A stretch of 64,000 nucleotides of DNA from Amycolatopsis sp. CA-126428 (GCF_002904335.1 NZ_PPHF01000187.1:62001-126000); one strand, 5' to 3'; shown: positions 34,182 through 42,892, numbered from the stretch's first letter. Program-made: numbers and translations. Notes: generated from the sequence alone by a model not told the origin.

Positions 34182-34281
34182 GATCAGCCAAGCCGGCCTG
34201 CCGAGCGATCAGCCAAGCCGGACTGTCGAGCGACCAGCCGAGCCGGCCAGCCGAGCGATCAGCCAAGCCGGCCAGCCGAGC
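34182..34281 (+). repeat. 25-bp tandem repeat, four units
   Basis: Four consecutive 25-bp units start at 34182, 34207, 34232 and 34257. The consensus begins GATCAGCCAAGCCGGCC and ends TGCCGAGC, with two to four changes per unit. A partial unit precedes at 34161. There are no spacers, so it is not a CRISPR array. Confidence 0.8.
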
Positions 34282-34349
34282 TGAGCCGACCTGCCGAGCC
34301 GACCAAGCAGCCGAGCCGAGCAGTTGGGCCGCGCCCCACGGCGCTGGAT

Positions 34350-34480
34350 TGTGCCGAGCGTTGTGAACAACTCCGGCTGCGCGCACCAGGACCGCCCGAA
34401 ACTGTCGGTGCTCGCCGGTAGCGTGGTAAGCGGGGGGCGCCCCCAAGGCGCCGGCCTGCATGCACCCGCGCCGGGCCGCC
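34350..34480 (+). repeat. Intergenic repeat, copy C, followed by a GCCGAG-rich array
   Basis: This is the second direct copy of the unit at 34028. Its box is TGTGAACAA (34362-34370), one mismatch from the DnaA-type 9-mer. A degenerate array of AGCCGAGC/GACCAGCC units extends from about 34481 to 34640, mirroring the array that follows copy B. Confidence 0.78.
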
Positions 34481-34815
34481 AAACCGGCCAGCCGAGCTGA
34501 GCCGAGCCAGCCGACCGACCGACCGACCAGCCGAGCCGAGCAGCTGAGCCGACCAGCCGAGCAGCTGGCCGAGCCGAGCAGCGAGCTAACCGGCCAGCCG
34601 AGCTGAGCAGCGAGCCAACCGGCCAGCCGAGCTGAGCCGAGCCCAACCGGGACAGACCGGGACCGGCCGGGACCGCAAACCCACCCAGGAACAGCCCACC
34701 CCGCACTCACCCGACCACGACCAACCCACCGCCGACCGGCACCGCTCCTCCACCCACCCCAGCCGGTGTGACGCGGCGAACGCCCCCGCGACCGGCCGGA
34801 CTACCCTTGGCCCCC

Positions 34816-35466
34816 ATGAGCGTGGTCTACGACTGCAGCAAGCGGGAGACCCGGGCCGACGGGCTGGCCGCGGCGGCCGGGGCGGTGCGGTCGAGCAGGC
34901 TGGTCGTCCTGCCGACCGACACGGTCTACGGCATCGGTGCCGACGCCTTCGACGCCGGCGCGGTCCAAGCGCTGCTGCGTGCCAAGAACCGCGGCCCGGA
35001 CATGCCGGTCGGCGTGCTCGTCGGGTCCTGGTCCACTGTGGACGGGCTGGTGCTCGGGGTGCCGCCGCAGGCGCGGGCGCTCATCGAAGCCTTCTGGCCC
35101 GGCGATCTGTCCATCGTGCTGCCGCACGCGCCGAGTCTGCAGTGGAACCTCGGTGACGCCCGCGGCACCGTGATGCTGCGGATGCCGCTGCACCCGGTGG
35201 CGCTCGAGCTGCTGCGCGACGTCGGCCCGATGGCCGTCTCGAGTGCGAACGTCTCCGGGCGGCCGCCCGCCAGCACCGCGCAGGAAGCCCAGGAACAGCT
35301 CGGCGATTCGGTCGCGGTGTACCTCGACGGCGGGTCGAGCGGGGAGGCCGTCGCCTCGAGCATCGTGGACCTCACCGGCACCGAGCCGGTCGTGCTGCGC
35401 GAGGGCGCGGTGGGCAAGGAGGCCATCGCGGAGGTGCTCGGTGTCCCCGCGGAATCGTTGGCGTGA
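34816..35466 (+). CDS. tsaC: L-threonylcarbamoyladenylate synthase (YrdC domain)
   Basis: This 216-residue protein starts MSVVYDCSKRETRADGLAAA. It has the YrdC signature VVLPTDTVYGIGADAFD, the Lys/Arg patch LLRAKNRGPDMPVGVLV and SSANVSGRP. It lacks the extra C-terminal Sua5 domain. It makes threonylcarbamoyl-AMP from threonine, bicarbonate and ATP for the t6A37 modification of tRNAs. TACCCT at 34802-34807 ends eight bases before the ATG with no ribosome binding site, suggesting a leaderless transcript. It is a common near-neighbour of prmC. Confidence 0.94.
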   Translation: MSVVYDCSKRETRADGLAAAAGAVRSSRLVVLPTDTVYGIGADAFDAGAVQALLRAKNRGPDMPVGVLVGSWSTVDGLVLGVPPQARALIEAFWPGDLSIVLPHAPSLQWNLGDARGTVMLRMPLHPVALELLRDVGPMAVSSANVSGRPPASTAQEAQEQLGDSVAVYLDGGSSGEAVASSIVDLTGTEPVVLREGAVGKEAIAEVLGVPAESLA

Positions 35467-35540
35467 AGCCGGATCAAGGGGCCCGAAGCGGCACGATAGC
35501 GTGTCGCGGGTGACCCCGACCCCGCGAGCGTGACGTCCCC

Positions 35541-36698
35541 GTGCCGCCCACATCCGGTCTCCTCCCCATCCGGGAATACATCCTCGTCGCGCTGACCGCG
35601 ACGGCCGTGACCTACCTGCTCACCGGCGTCGTCCGCCGGATCGCCATCCGCGTCGGCGCGATCGCCAACCCCCGTGCCCGTGACGTGCACGTCGCCCCCA
35701 TCCCGCGGATGGGCGGGATCGGCATCTTCCTCGGCGTCGCCGGCGCGATGGGCTTGGCCCACCAGCTGCCCGCGCTGTCGCACGGCTTCGACGCCTCCTT
35801 CGACTCGGTCGGCGTGCTGCTGGCGGCCGGTGTGATTTCCCTGATCGGCGCGCTCGACGACCGGTTCGAGCTGGACGCCTGGACGAAGCTGGCCGGCCAG
35901 GTCATGTGCGCCGGGATCCTGGTCATCTTCGGCGTGCAGTGGGTGTCGTTCTGGGTGCCGTGGGGCGGCACCGGTGCCTCGTTCGGCTCGGTCCTGGTGC
36001 TCGACAAGAACCAGGGCGCGCTGCTCACCGTCGTGATGGTCGTGGTGATGGTCAACGCGATGAACTTCGTCGACGGCCTCGACGGGCTGGCCGGCGGCCT
36101 CGGGTTCATCGCGGCCGCCGCCACCTGCGCGTTCTCTCTCGGCCTGCTCGACAGCTCCGGCGGCGACGTCGGCACCTACCCGCCCGCGCTGATCGCGGCC
36201 ACGCTCGCCGGCGCGTGCCTGGGCTTCCTGCCGTACAACTTCCAGCCCGCGAAGATCTTCATGGGCGATTCCGGCTCGATGATGATCGGCCTGATGCTCG
36301 CGGGCGCGACGACGTCGGCGTCCGGGCGGGTGCCGTACCCGCAGTTCAGCGGCAAGGACGCGATCGCGCTGCTGTCGCCGCTGGTGGTCGTGGCGGCGGT
36401 GCTGTTCGTGCCGATGCTGGACCTGATCATGGCGGTCATCCGGCGCACCCGCCGCGGCGAAAGCCCGTTCGCCGCCGACAAGATGCACCTGCACCACCGC
36501 CTGCTGGAGATCGGTCACTCCCAGCGCCGCGCGGTCCTGCTGATCTACTTGTGGGCCGGGATCCTCGCCTTCGGCGCGGTGTCCGTGACGCTGTTCGACG
36601 ACGCCGCGGCGCTGTGGATCATCGGCGTCGGGCTGGTGTTCGCGGTGGTGGTCTCGGTCGTCCCGCGGCTGCGCTCGCGCAACCAGCCGGGGACCTGA
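35541..36698 (+). CDS. wecA: WecA-type polyprenyl-phosphate GlcNAc-1-phosphate transferase
   Basis: This 385-residue membrane protein of the MraY/WecA family has about 11 helices. Motifs are RVGAIANPRARDVHVAPIPR with MGGIGIF, GALDDRFELD (DD Mg2+ site), NAMNFVDGLDGLAGG, and the HIH-type loop DKMHLHHRLLEIGHS that contacts the UDP-sugar. In mycobacteria the homolog starts arabinogalactan linker synthesis on decaprenyl phosphate. That role is likely here as the organism probably has mycolyl- or arabinogalactan-type wall polymers. It starts at a GTG and lies upstream of atp genes, as in M. tuberculosis. Confidence 0.93.
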   Translation: MPPTSGLLPIREYILVALTATAVTYLLTGVVRRIAIRVGAIANPRARDVHVAPIPRMGGIGIFLGVAGAMGLAHQLPALSHGFDASFDSVGVLLAAGVISLIGALDDRFELDAWTKLAGQVMCAGILVIFGVQWVSFWVPWGGTGASFGSVLVLDKNQGALLTVVMVVVMVNAMNFVDGLDGLAGGLGFIAAAATCAFSLGLLDSSGGDVGTYPPALIAATLAGACLGFLPYNFQPAKIFMGDSGSMMIGLMLAGATTSASGRVPYPQFSGKDAIALLSPLVVVAAVLFVPMLDLIMAVIRRTRRGESPFAADKMHLHHRLLEIGHSQRRAVLLIYLWAGILAFGAVSVTLFDDAAALWIIGVGLVFAVVVSVVPRLRSRNQPGT

Positions 36699-36745
36699 CC
36701 GGCGGGAGTCTCTACACTCGGGGGCAACCGAGCAGGGAGCCAGGT

Positions 36746-37189
36746 GTGAGCGAAGCCGAAACGCACGAGCAGGAGAACCCGCACGCCAAGGTGGTGCTGC
36801 AGGCGGCCCGCGCGATGACGAAGGCCTCGCTGCTGGTGACCCCGCCCGCGGTGCTGGTGTGCATCGCGTTGTTCAGCATCCTCAACGGCCTGCCCGGCTT
36901 CCTGGGCTCGCTCGTCGGCGGCGTGCTCGCCATGCTGGCGTCGTTGTCCACCCTGGGCATGATGAGGTTCAGCGCGGGCCAGGACCCGATGTTCGTCATG
37001 GTCATCGCGCTCGGCGGGTACGTCGTGAAGGTGGTCCTGCTCTTCGGGGCGCTGACGCTGCTGAAGGGCGTCACCGCGTTGCACCCGATGTCGCTCGGCA
37101 TCACGATGATCGTGGCCATCCTCCTCGCCGCGGCGGCCGAGTTCGCCGCCTTCCGCAAGACGAAGATCCCGACGATCATCCCGTCCTGA
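36746..37189 (+). CDS. AtpI-like small membrane protein
   Basis: This 147-residue protein has a charged cytosolic start (SEAETHEQENPHAKVVLQAA) followed by four membrane helices. Location between wecA and atpB is that of the actinobacterial ATP synthase protein I-like gene. AtpI proteins assist c-ring assembly or Mg2+ supply in some bacteria; this is not shown for this protein. It starts at a GTG with GGGAG upstream. TACACT at 36713-36718 could be a -10 element. A 510-bp gap before atpB suggests that the main operon has its own promoter. Confidence 0.75.
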   Translation: MSEAETHEQENPHAKVVLQAARAMTKASLLVTPPAVLVCIALFSILNGLPGFLGSLVGGVLAMLASLSTLGMMRFSAGQDPMFVMVIALGGYVVKVVLLFGALTLLKGVTALHPMSLGITMIVAILLAAAAEFAAFRKTKIPTIIPS

Positions 37190-37699
37190 CGCCGTTACTC
37201 TTCGTGCCCTCATCTGCGGCCGCCCGAGTGTGACCGGCGCCACAAAGGTGCGCTTTCGTGCGGACTGCGGACGGTGACCGGGACCCCTCGCCTGCGGTGA
37301 TCCGGACCGGGTCCCGGCCCGCACCGGACCTGGGTCCCGGGACGACCCGGGACCTAAGTCCTGGGCTGATCGGTTGGTTAGGAGTACGCCTGTCCGGCAC
37401 TGATTGACCTGCTGGTATGGTCCGCGTCAAGGGTGGTGGCCTCGACCGCGCACTCCCTCAGACGAACCGCGATCAGCAGAGTGGCGACCGTGTAGTTCCG
37501 CCGTCCGGCCGCTGGTCCGAAGTAGACCGCAGGGCAGTGTTCACGCGAGACAACCCCGTGTGCAGAACGTGAAGACGTGTTCATCGCACAGTGGGGCAGC
37601 CGCCTCCGACGTCCCGATACGTATCGGGTACGTTAAGTCCAGATCGTGACGATTCCCCCGGCGGAGTGAACGCCGGCCGGGAGAACCGGAAGGAGCCCA
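37190..37699. promoter_or_regulatory. 510-bp region upstream of the ATP synthase operon
   Basis: No gene is seen. The region must contain the main promoter of atpBEFHAGDC. It has an inverted-repeat-rich segment (GGGTCCCGG / CCCGGGAC, about 37303-37350) probably ending the AtpI-like gene, and a perfect 16-bp palindrome, CCCGATACGTATCGGG, at 37613-37628, 72 bp before atpB. I could not place a trustworthy -35/-10 pair. Confidence 0.6.
37613..37628. promoter_or_regulatory. Perfect 16-bp palindrome upstream of atpB
   Basis: CCCGATACGTATCGGG is fully self-complementary. Its centre is about 80 bp before the atpB GTG. It has no loop or T-run, so an operator for a dimeric regulator fits better than a terminator. 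The regulator is unknown; it does not match the Rex site form (TGTGAAC-N-GTTCACA). Confidence 0.5.
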
Positions 37700-38500
37700 G
37701 TGGGCGCGCTGGTACTGACCGAGGGTGAGACATTCAAGCCCCCCGGTGTGGCGGACTTCAACCTGCCGCCTCTCTTCGGCTCCGGGTACTGGGGCAGCTT
37801 CACCAAGCCGATGCTGCTCGTGGTGATCTCCGTGATCATCATCATCGCCTACTTCGTGCTGGCGTCCCGGAAGCTGAAGGTCGTCCCCGGCAAGTCGCAG
37901 TTCGTCGCCGAATCCATCTACGACTTCAGCCGCAACAACATCGCCAGGGAACAGATCGGCTCGAAGGACTTCAAGCCGTTCATCCCGCTGGTCCTCGCGC
38001 TGTTCACCTTCGTACTGGTGAACAACCTGTTCGGGATCATCCCGTTCTTCCAGTTCCCGACGATGGCGCGGATCGGTTTCCCGCTCGCGCTCTCGGTGCT
38101 GGTCGTCTACCCGGTGTACCACTACGTCGGCTTCAAGCGCCACGGCTTCAAGGGTTACCTGAAGAAGGAGCTCGCGCCGGCCGGAGTGCCGGGCTTCGTG
38201 CTGCCGCTGTTTTCGACGATCGAGTTCGCGCAGAAGTTCTTCATCGCGCCGGCCACGCTCGCCATCCGAGTGTTCGCCGCGATGTTCGCCGGTCACCTCA
38301 TCATCATGGTGTTCACCCTCGGCGGCACTTTCCTGCTGACCGAGACCGACGGGATCGGGCTGAAGCTCGTCTCGCCGGTGGCGTTCGCCTTCGCGATCCT
38401 GATGACTTTCCTCGAGGCCTTCATCCAGGTGCTGCAGGCCTTCATCTTCGCCCTGCTGTCGGCCGGGTACATCGGCGCCGCGCTGGCGTCGGAGCACTGA
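37700..38500 (+). CDS. atpB: ATP synthase Fo subunit a
   Basis: This 266-residue protein has five to six membrane helices. It carries the essential Arg in the helix that faces the c-ring (ATLAIRVFAAMFAGHL) and LVNNLFGIIPF. It starts at a GTG after AAGGAG. It forms one half of the proton channel. First gene of the atpBEFHAGDC operon. Confidence 0.96.
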   Translation: MGALVLTEGETFKPPGVADFNLPPLFGSGYWGSFTKPMLLVVISVIIIIAYFVLASRKLKVVPGKSQFVAESIYDFSRNNIAREQIGSKDFKPFIPLVLALFTFVLVNNLFGIIPFFQFPTMARIGFPLALSVLVVYPVYHYVGFKRHGFKGYLKKELAPAGVPGFVLPLFSTIEFAQKFFIAPATLAIRVFAAMFAGHLIIMVFTLGGTFLLTETDGIGLKLVSPVAFAFAILMTFLEAFIQVLQAFIFALLSAGYIGAALASEH

Positions 38501-38555
38501 GAACACAAGCCCCCGATCCGCGCGAGCGCGTGGACCGAAGTGAAGGGAAATGCAC

Positions 38556-38813
38556 GTGAGCAACATCGTTCTGGCCCAGGCCGCGGAGCAGGCCGCCAAC
38601 ATCAACCCCGGCCTCGCCGCCATCGGTTACGGCCTGGGCGCGATCGGCCCGGGCATCGGTGTGGGTCTGATCTTCGCCGCCGTCATCAACGGCACCGCGC
38701 GTCAGCCTGAGGCGCAGGGCAAGCTCCAGGGCATCGGCTTCTCGACCTTCGTGCTGACCGAGGTGCTGGCCCTGATCGGTATCGTCATCTACTTCATCGC
38801 CTCCGCTGCCTGA
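38556..38813 (+). CDS. atpE: ATP synthase Fo subunit c
   Basis: This 85-residue hairpin has two membrane helices joined by the polar loop NGTARQPEA, and the proton-carrying Glu in the second helix (FVLTEVLALIGIV). The Gly-rich first helix is GLGAIGPGIGVGL. I chose GTG 38556 (MSNIVLAQ) because GAAGGGA is then seven bases upstream; an ATG at 38550 is too close to it. It forms the rotor ring. Confidence 0.95.
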   Translation: MSNIVLAQAAEQAANINPGLAAIGYGLGAIGPGIGVGLIFAAVINGTARQPEAQGKLQGIGFSTFVLTEVLALIGIVIYFIASAA

Positions 38814-38843
38814 GTTCGTCAGCTCATCGCTTAAGGAGACGTC

Positions 38844-39401
38844 GTGCTGAAGACTGAATTGGTGTTGGCCGCCGAAGAGGCGCCCAACCCGATCATCCCG
38901 CACATTCCCGAGGTCATTCTCGGGATCGTCGCCTTCGTGATCCTGCTGCTCGTTCTGAAGAAGTACGTCGTCCCTCGCTTCGAGGCCGCGTACGAAGAGC
39001 GTGCGCAGAAGATCGAGGGAGGCATCGAGAAGGCCGAGCGGGCCCAGGCCGAGGCCGAAGAGGCGCTGGCCAAGTACAAGGCCCAGCTGGCCGAGGCGCG
39101 GTCCGAAGCCGCGAAGATCCGCGACGACGCCCGGCTCGAAGCCGAGCAGATCAAGGCGGAGCTGCGGGCCGACGCGGAAGCCGAGTCCCAGCGCATCGTC
39201 GCCCAGGGGCAGGCCCAGCTGCAGGCCCAGAAGGCGCAGATCATCGCGGAGCTGCGGGCCGACATGGGCCGCAACGCCGTCGAGCTGGCCAGCCGGATCG
39301 TCGGCGAGTCGCTCGAGGACGAGGTGCGCCGCCGCGGCACCGTCGACCGGTTCCTGGCGGAGCTGGAGACCGCGGGTGCCTCCAACGGAGCGGGGAAGTA
39401 A
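38844..39401 (+). CDS. atpF: ATP synthase Fo subunit b
   Basis: This 185-residue protein has one membrane helix (VILGIVAFVILLLVLKKYVV) followed by a long charged coiled coil up to the C-terminus. It is the peripheral stalk that links subunit a to the delta subunit. The GTG start follows AAGGAG by seven bases. Its stop is six bases before atpH. Confidence 0.95.
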   Translation: MLKTELVLAAEEAPNPIIPHIPEVILGIVAFVILLLVLKKYVVPRFEAAYEERAQKIEGGIEKAERAQAEAEEALAKYKAQLAEARSEAAKIRDDARLEAEQIKAELRADAEAESQRIVAQGQAQLQAQKAQIIAELRADMGRNAVELASRIVGESLEDEVRRRGTVDRFLAELETAGASNGAGK

Positions 39402-39407
39402 CCAGAG

Positions 39408-40235
39408 ATGACGCTGCATGCTGCGAGCCGTGAAGCGCTCGGCCTCGCCGAGGAACGCCTCGGCGAGGTTCTGGCCGACGCCGACGCCACAGTGTCGTCC
39501 TCGGTCGGCGACGAGCTGCTCTCGGTCGTCGACCTGCTGGACCGGGAGATCGGCCTGCGCCGGGCGGTGAGCGACGCCTCGGCGACGCCGGAGGCGCGCA
39601 CCGCGCTGGTGCGCCGGCTGTTCGACGGCAAGCTGTCCGAACCGGCTCTCAAGGTCCTCGACGCCGTGGCGGGCAGCCGCTGGTCCAGCCCCCGTGAGCT
39701 GACCGACGGGCTGGAGTCGCTCGGTCGCTCGGCCCTGCTCACCTCGGCGGAGAAGACCGGGAACGTCGACACCGTCGAGTCCCAGCTCTTCCAGGTCGCG
39801 CGGGTCGTGGCCAACCACCCCGAGCTCGAGGCGGCGCTGTCGGACCTGAACGGTTCCGCCGAGGCGAAGCGCGCGCTCGTGCGCGGGCTGTTCGCCGACA
39901 AGGTGGACGTGGTCACCGAGACCCTCGTCGAGCAGGTCGTGCGCCGGGCCAAGGGCCGCGGCGTCGGCGTCGGGCTCGACAAGCTGGTCGAGCTGGCCGC
40001 GGAGCGGCGCCGGCGCTCGGTCGCCTACGTGACCAGCGCAAGTGCCCTGTCCGACGAGCAGACCGCCCAGCTGGGCGCGAAGCTCAACGACATCTACGGG
40101 CGGCAGATCGCGCTGCACGTCGAGGTCGACCCCCGGCTCGGCGGCGGGCTCGTCGTCCGCGTCGGCGACGAGGTCATCGACGGGAGCGCGGCGGGACAGC
40201 TCGCGGCGTTGCGCAGGCGGCTGGCCCGGGCATAG
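39408..40235 (+). CDS. atpH: ATP synthase F1 subunit delta
   Basis: This 275-residue protein has an N-terminal helical bundle and the conserved C-terminal region with ALHVEVDPRLGGGLVVRVGD, the delta signature. It is longer than the 180-residue E. coli form, as in other Actinobacteria, with extra helices before the core. It holds the stalk onto the alpha3beta3 head. It starts at an ATG six bases after atpF. Confidence 0.94.
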   Translation: MTLHAASREALGLAEERLGEVLADADATVSSSVGDELLSVVDLLDREIGLRRAVSDASATPEARTALVRRLFDGKLSEPALKVLDAVAGSRWSSPRELTDGLESLGRSALLTSAEKTGNVDTVESQLFQVARVVANHPELEAALSDLNGSAEAKRALVRGLFADKVDVVTETLVEQVVRRAKGRGVGVGLDKLVELAAERRRRSVAYVTSASALSDEQTAQLGAKLNDIYGRQIALHVEVDPRLGGGLVVRVGDEVIDGSAAGQLAALRRRLARA

Positions 40236-40292
40236 CCCCAGGTCACACAAGACTTTGCATACTGGCAAGAACGAAGCGAGAGCGGGAAAGAC

Positions 40293-41933
40293 ATGGCCGA
40301 GCTGACGATCTCCTCGGATGAGATCCGTAGCGCGATCGAGAACTACGTCTCGAGTTACGCCCCGGACGTGAGCCGGGAAGAAGTTGGCGTCGTGATCGAC
40401 GCGGGTGACGGCATCGCCCACGTCGAAGGCCTTCCCTCGGCCATGGCCAACGAGCTGCTCGAGTTCCCCGGCGGCGTCCTGGGCGTCGCCCTGAACCTGG
40501 ACGCGCGCTCCATCGGTGCCGCGATCCTCGGTGACTTCGAAAGCATCGAAGAGGGCCAGCAGGTCAAGCGCACCGGGCAGGTCCTGTCGGTACCGGTCGG
40601 CGACGGCTACCTCGGCCGCGTCGTCAACCCGCTGGGCCAGGCGATCGACGGCCTCGGCGAGATCGAGACCACCGACCGCCGCGCGCTGGAGCTGAAGGCC
40701 GCCTCGGTGGTCGAGCGCCAGCCGGTGTCGGAGCCGCTGCAGACCGGCATCACCGCCATCGACGCGATGACGCCGATCGGGCGCGGCCAGCGCCAGCTGA
40801 TCATCGGTGACCGCAAGACGGGCAAGACCGCCGTCGCCGTGGACACGATCATCAACCAGAAGGCCAACTGGGAGACCGGCGACCCGAAGAAGCAGGTTCG
40901 CTGCATCTACGTCGCCGTCGGCCAGAAGGGCTCGACGATCGCCGCGGTCAAGAAGTCCCTCGAGGACTCCGGCGCGATGGAGTACACCACCATCGTCGCG
41001 GCCCCGGCTTCGGACTCCGCCGGCTTCAAGTGGATCGCGCCGTACACCGGCTCGGCCATCGGCCAGCACTGGATGTACGAGGGCAAGCACGTCCTCATCG
41101 TGTTCGACGACCTGACCAAGCAGGCCGACGCCTACCGCGCGATCTCGCTGCTGCTGCGCCGCCCGCCGGGCCGCGAGGCGTTCCCCGGCGACGTCTTCTA
41201 CTTGCACTCCCGCCTGCTGGAGCGCTGCGCGAAGCTGTCGGACGAGCTGGGCGCCGGCTCGCTGACCGGTCTCCCGATCATCGAGACCAAGGCGAACGAC
41301 GTGTCGGCCTACATCCCGACCAACGTCATCTCGATCACCGACGGCCAGTGCTTCTTCCAGTCGGACCTGTTCAACGCCGGCCAGCGCCCGGCCATCGACG
41401 TGGGCATCTCGGTGTCCCGCGTGGGTGGTGCCGCGCAGGTCAAGGCGATGAAGTCGGTCTCCGGCTCGCTCCGGATCGACCTGTCGCAGTACCGCGAGCT
41501 GGAGGCCTTCGCGGCCTTCGCCTCGGACCTCGACGACGCGTCGAAGGCGCAGCTCGAGCGCGGCGCCCGCCTGTACGAGGTGCTCAAGCAGCCCCAGTAC
41601 TCGCCGATCCCGGTCGAGGAGCAGGTCTGCACGGTGTGGCTGGGCACGAACGGCCACTACGACTCGGTCCCGACCGAGGACGTCCGCCGCTTCAACCAGG
41701 AGTTCCTCGACTCGCTCCGCCGCAAGCACGCCGAGATCCTCGACGCGATCCGCGAGAGCGGCAAGTTCGAGGACGAGACCGCCGACAAGCTGGTCGCCGC
41801 GGTGAACGAGTTCAAGAAGGAGTTCACCACGTCCGAGGGCAAGTCCCTGGTCGAGGCGGACGCCGACGCGATGGACGCCGACAAGGTCGGGCACGAGACC
41901 GTCAAGGTCAACAAGCCCGCCCCGAAGAAGTGA
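40293..41933 (+). CDS. atpA: ATP synthase F1 subunit alpha
   Basis: This 546-residue subunit has the P-loop GDRKTGKT (non-catalytic nucleotide site), the Arg finger region (SVSRVGGAAQ) and a C-terminal extension of about 35 residues (VEADADAMDADKVGHETVKV) beyond E. coli alpha. Mycobacterial alpha has a comparable tail that represses ATP hydrolysis; the same role here is inference. ATG preceded by GAGCGGGAAAG. Confidence 0.96.
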   Translation: MAELTISSDEIRSAIENYVSSYAPDVSREEVGVVIDAGDGIAHVEGLPSAMANELLEFPGGVLGVALNLDARSIGAAILGDFESIEEGQQVKRTGQVLSVPVGDGYLGRVVNPLGQAIDGLGEIETTDRRALELKAASVVERQPVSEPLQTGITAIDAMTPIGRGQRQLIIGDRKTGKTAVAVDTIINQKANWETGDPKKQVRCIYVAVGQKGSTIAAVKKSLEDSGAMEYTTIVAAPASDSAGFKWIAPYTGSAIGQHWMYEGKHVLIVFDDLTKQADAYRAISLLLRRPPGREAFPGDVFYLHSRLLERCAKLSDELGAGSLTGLPIIETKANDVSAYIPTNVISITDGQCFFQSDLFNAGQRPAIDVGISVSRVGGAAQVKAMKSVSGSLRIDLSQYRELEAFAAFASDLDDASKAQLERGARLYEVLKQPQYSPIPVEEQVCTVWLGTNGHYDSVPTEDVRRFNQEFLDSLRRKHAEILDAIRESGKFEDETADKLVAAVNEFKKEFTTSEGKSLVEADADAMDADKVGHETVKVNKPAPKK

Positions 41934-41944
41934 GCTGATAGCTC

Positions 41945-42892
41945 ATGGCCGCACAACTCCGGGAACTCCGGTCGCGCATCAAGGCGACCAAGTCGATCGG
42001 CAAGATCACCAAGGCGATGGAGCTCATCGCCACCGCGCGCATCACCAAGGCGCGGGCGAAGGTCGCCGCCTCCCGGCCGTACGCGGACGAGATCACCAAG
42101 GTGCTCTCGGCGCTGGCCGGTGCGGCGGCCAACCTCGACCACCCGATGCTGGTCGAGCGCCCGAACCCGAAGCGGGCCGCTGTCCTGGTCGTGACCAGTG
42201 ACAAGGGCCAGTGCGGTGGCTACAACTCCAACGTGCTGCGCGCGACCGAAGAGCTGCTCGCCCTCCTGCGTTCGGAGGGCAAGGAGCCCCAGGTCTACGT
42301 CACGGGCAACAAGGGCCTGAACTACTACCGGTTCCGCAACCGCCCGGTCGAGGACAGCTGGACGGGCTTCTCCGACCAGCCGACCTACGCCGGCGCGGTG
42401 GCGGCCGGTGAGACCCTGGTCGAGTCGTTCATGGCCGGTGTCGACGACGAGCACGGCAACACCGACGGTGTCACGGGTGTCGACGAGATCCACATCGTCT
42501 ACACCGAGTTCGTGTCGATGCTGACCCAGCGGCCGGTCGCCAAGCGCGTCGCGCCGCTCGAGGTCGAGTACACCGACGGCGAGGAGGAGCAGCAGCCGAA
42601 GCCGGGCGAGCTGCTCCCCAGCTACGAGTTCGAGCCGAGTGCCGACACGCTGCTGGACGCTCTGCTGCCGAAGTACATCAACACGCGGCTCTACGCGGCC
42701 TTCCTCGAGTCGGCGGCGTCCGAGCTGGCCGCCCGCCGGACGGCGATGAAGGCCGCCTCGGACAACGCGAACGACCTGGTGGGCAACCTGACGCGGGAGA
42801 TGAACCAGGCCCGCCAGGCGCAGATCACCCAGGAGATCTCCGAAATCGTCGGTGGCGCGAACGCGCTCACCGCAGCAGGAAGTGATGATTGA
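41945..42892 (+). CDS. atpG: ATP synthase F1 subunit gamma
   Basis: This 315-residue rotor shaft has the N-terminal helix (AAQLRELRSRIKATKSIGKI) and C-terminal helix (REMNQARQAQITQEISEIVG) that form the coiled coil in the head. A short insert (YTDGEEEQQPKPGE) resembles the extra gamma loop described in mycobacteria. Its TGA overlaps the atpD ATG by one base. Confidence 0.95.
   Translation: MAAQLRELRSRIKATKSIGKITKAMELIATARITKARAKVAASRPYADEITKVLSALAGAAANLDHPMLVERPNPKRAAVLVVTSDKGQCGGYNSNVLRATEELLALLRSEGKEPQVYVTGNKGLNYYRFRNRPVEDSWTGFSDQPTYAGAVAAGETLVESFMAGVDDEHGNTDGVTGVDEIHIVYTEFVSMLTQRPVAKRVAPLEVEYTDGEEEQQPKPGELLPSYEFEPSADTLLDALLPKYINTRLYAAFLESAASELAARRTAMKAASDNANDLVGNLTREMNQARQAQITQEISEIVGGANALTAAGSDD

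Larger units (their letters stand above)
33861..34815. other. 955-bp gene-free repetitive region
   Basis: No gene is seen here. The region holds two copies of the DnaA-box-bearing repeat (34028-34158 and 34350-34480) and GCCGAGC-rich arrays after each, so a unit of about 322 bp is directly duplicated. The end (34640-34790) is Pro-codon-like C/A-rich sequence. Start-free open frames on both strands are caused by the repeats. It separates the protease from the threonylcarbamoyl-AMP synthase gene. Confidence 0.7.

Noticed and set aside
34182..34281. Possible CRISPR array
   Set aside because: The 25-bp units abut directly with no unique spacers, and no cas gene is present.
37541..37630. Rex-type redox operator before atpB
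   Set aside because: The sequence TGTTCACGCGAGACAAC only partly resembles the known dyad, and one arm fails.
38550..38555. ATG start for atpE two codons earlier
   Set aside because: The ribosome binding site GAAGGGA would be only one or two bases from it; GTG 38556 has proper spacing.
38442..41894. Minus-strand open frame of 1,150 codons opposite the atp genes
   Set aside because: It mirrors atpE-atpA codon by codon; GC-rich third positions remove stop codons on the other strand.
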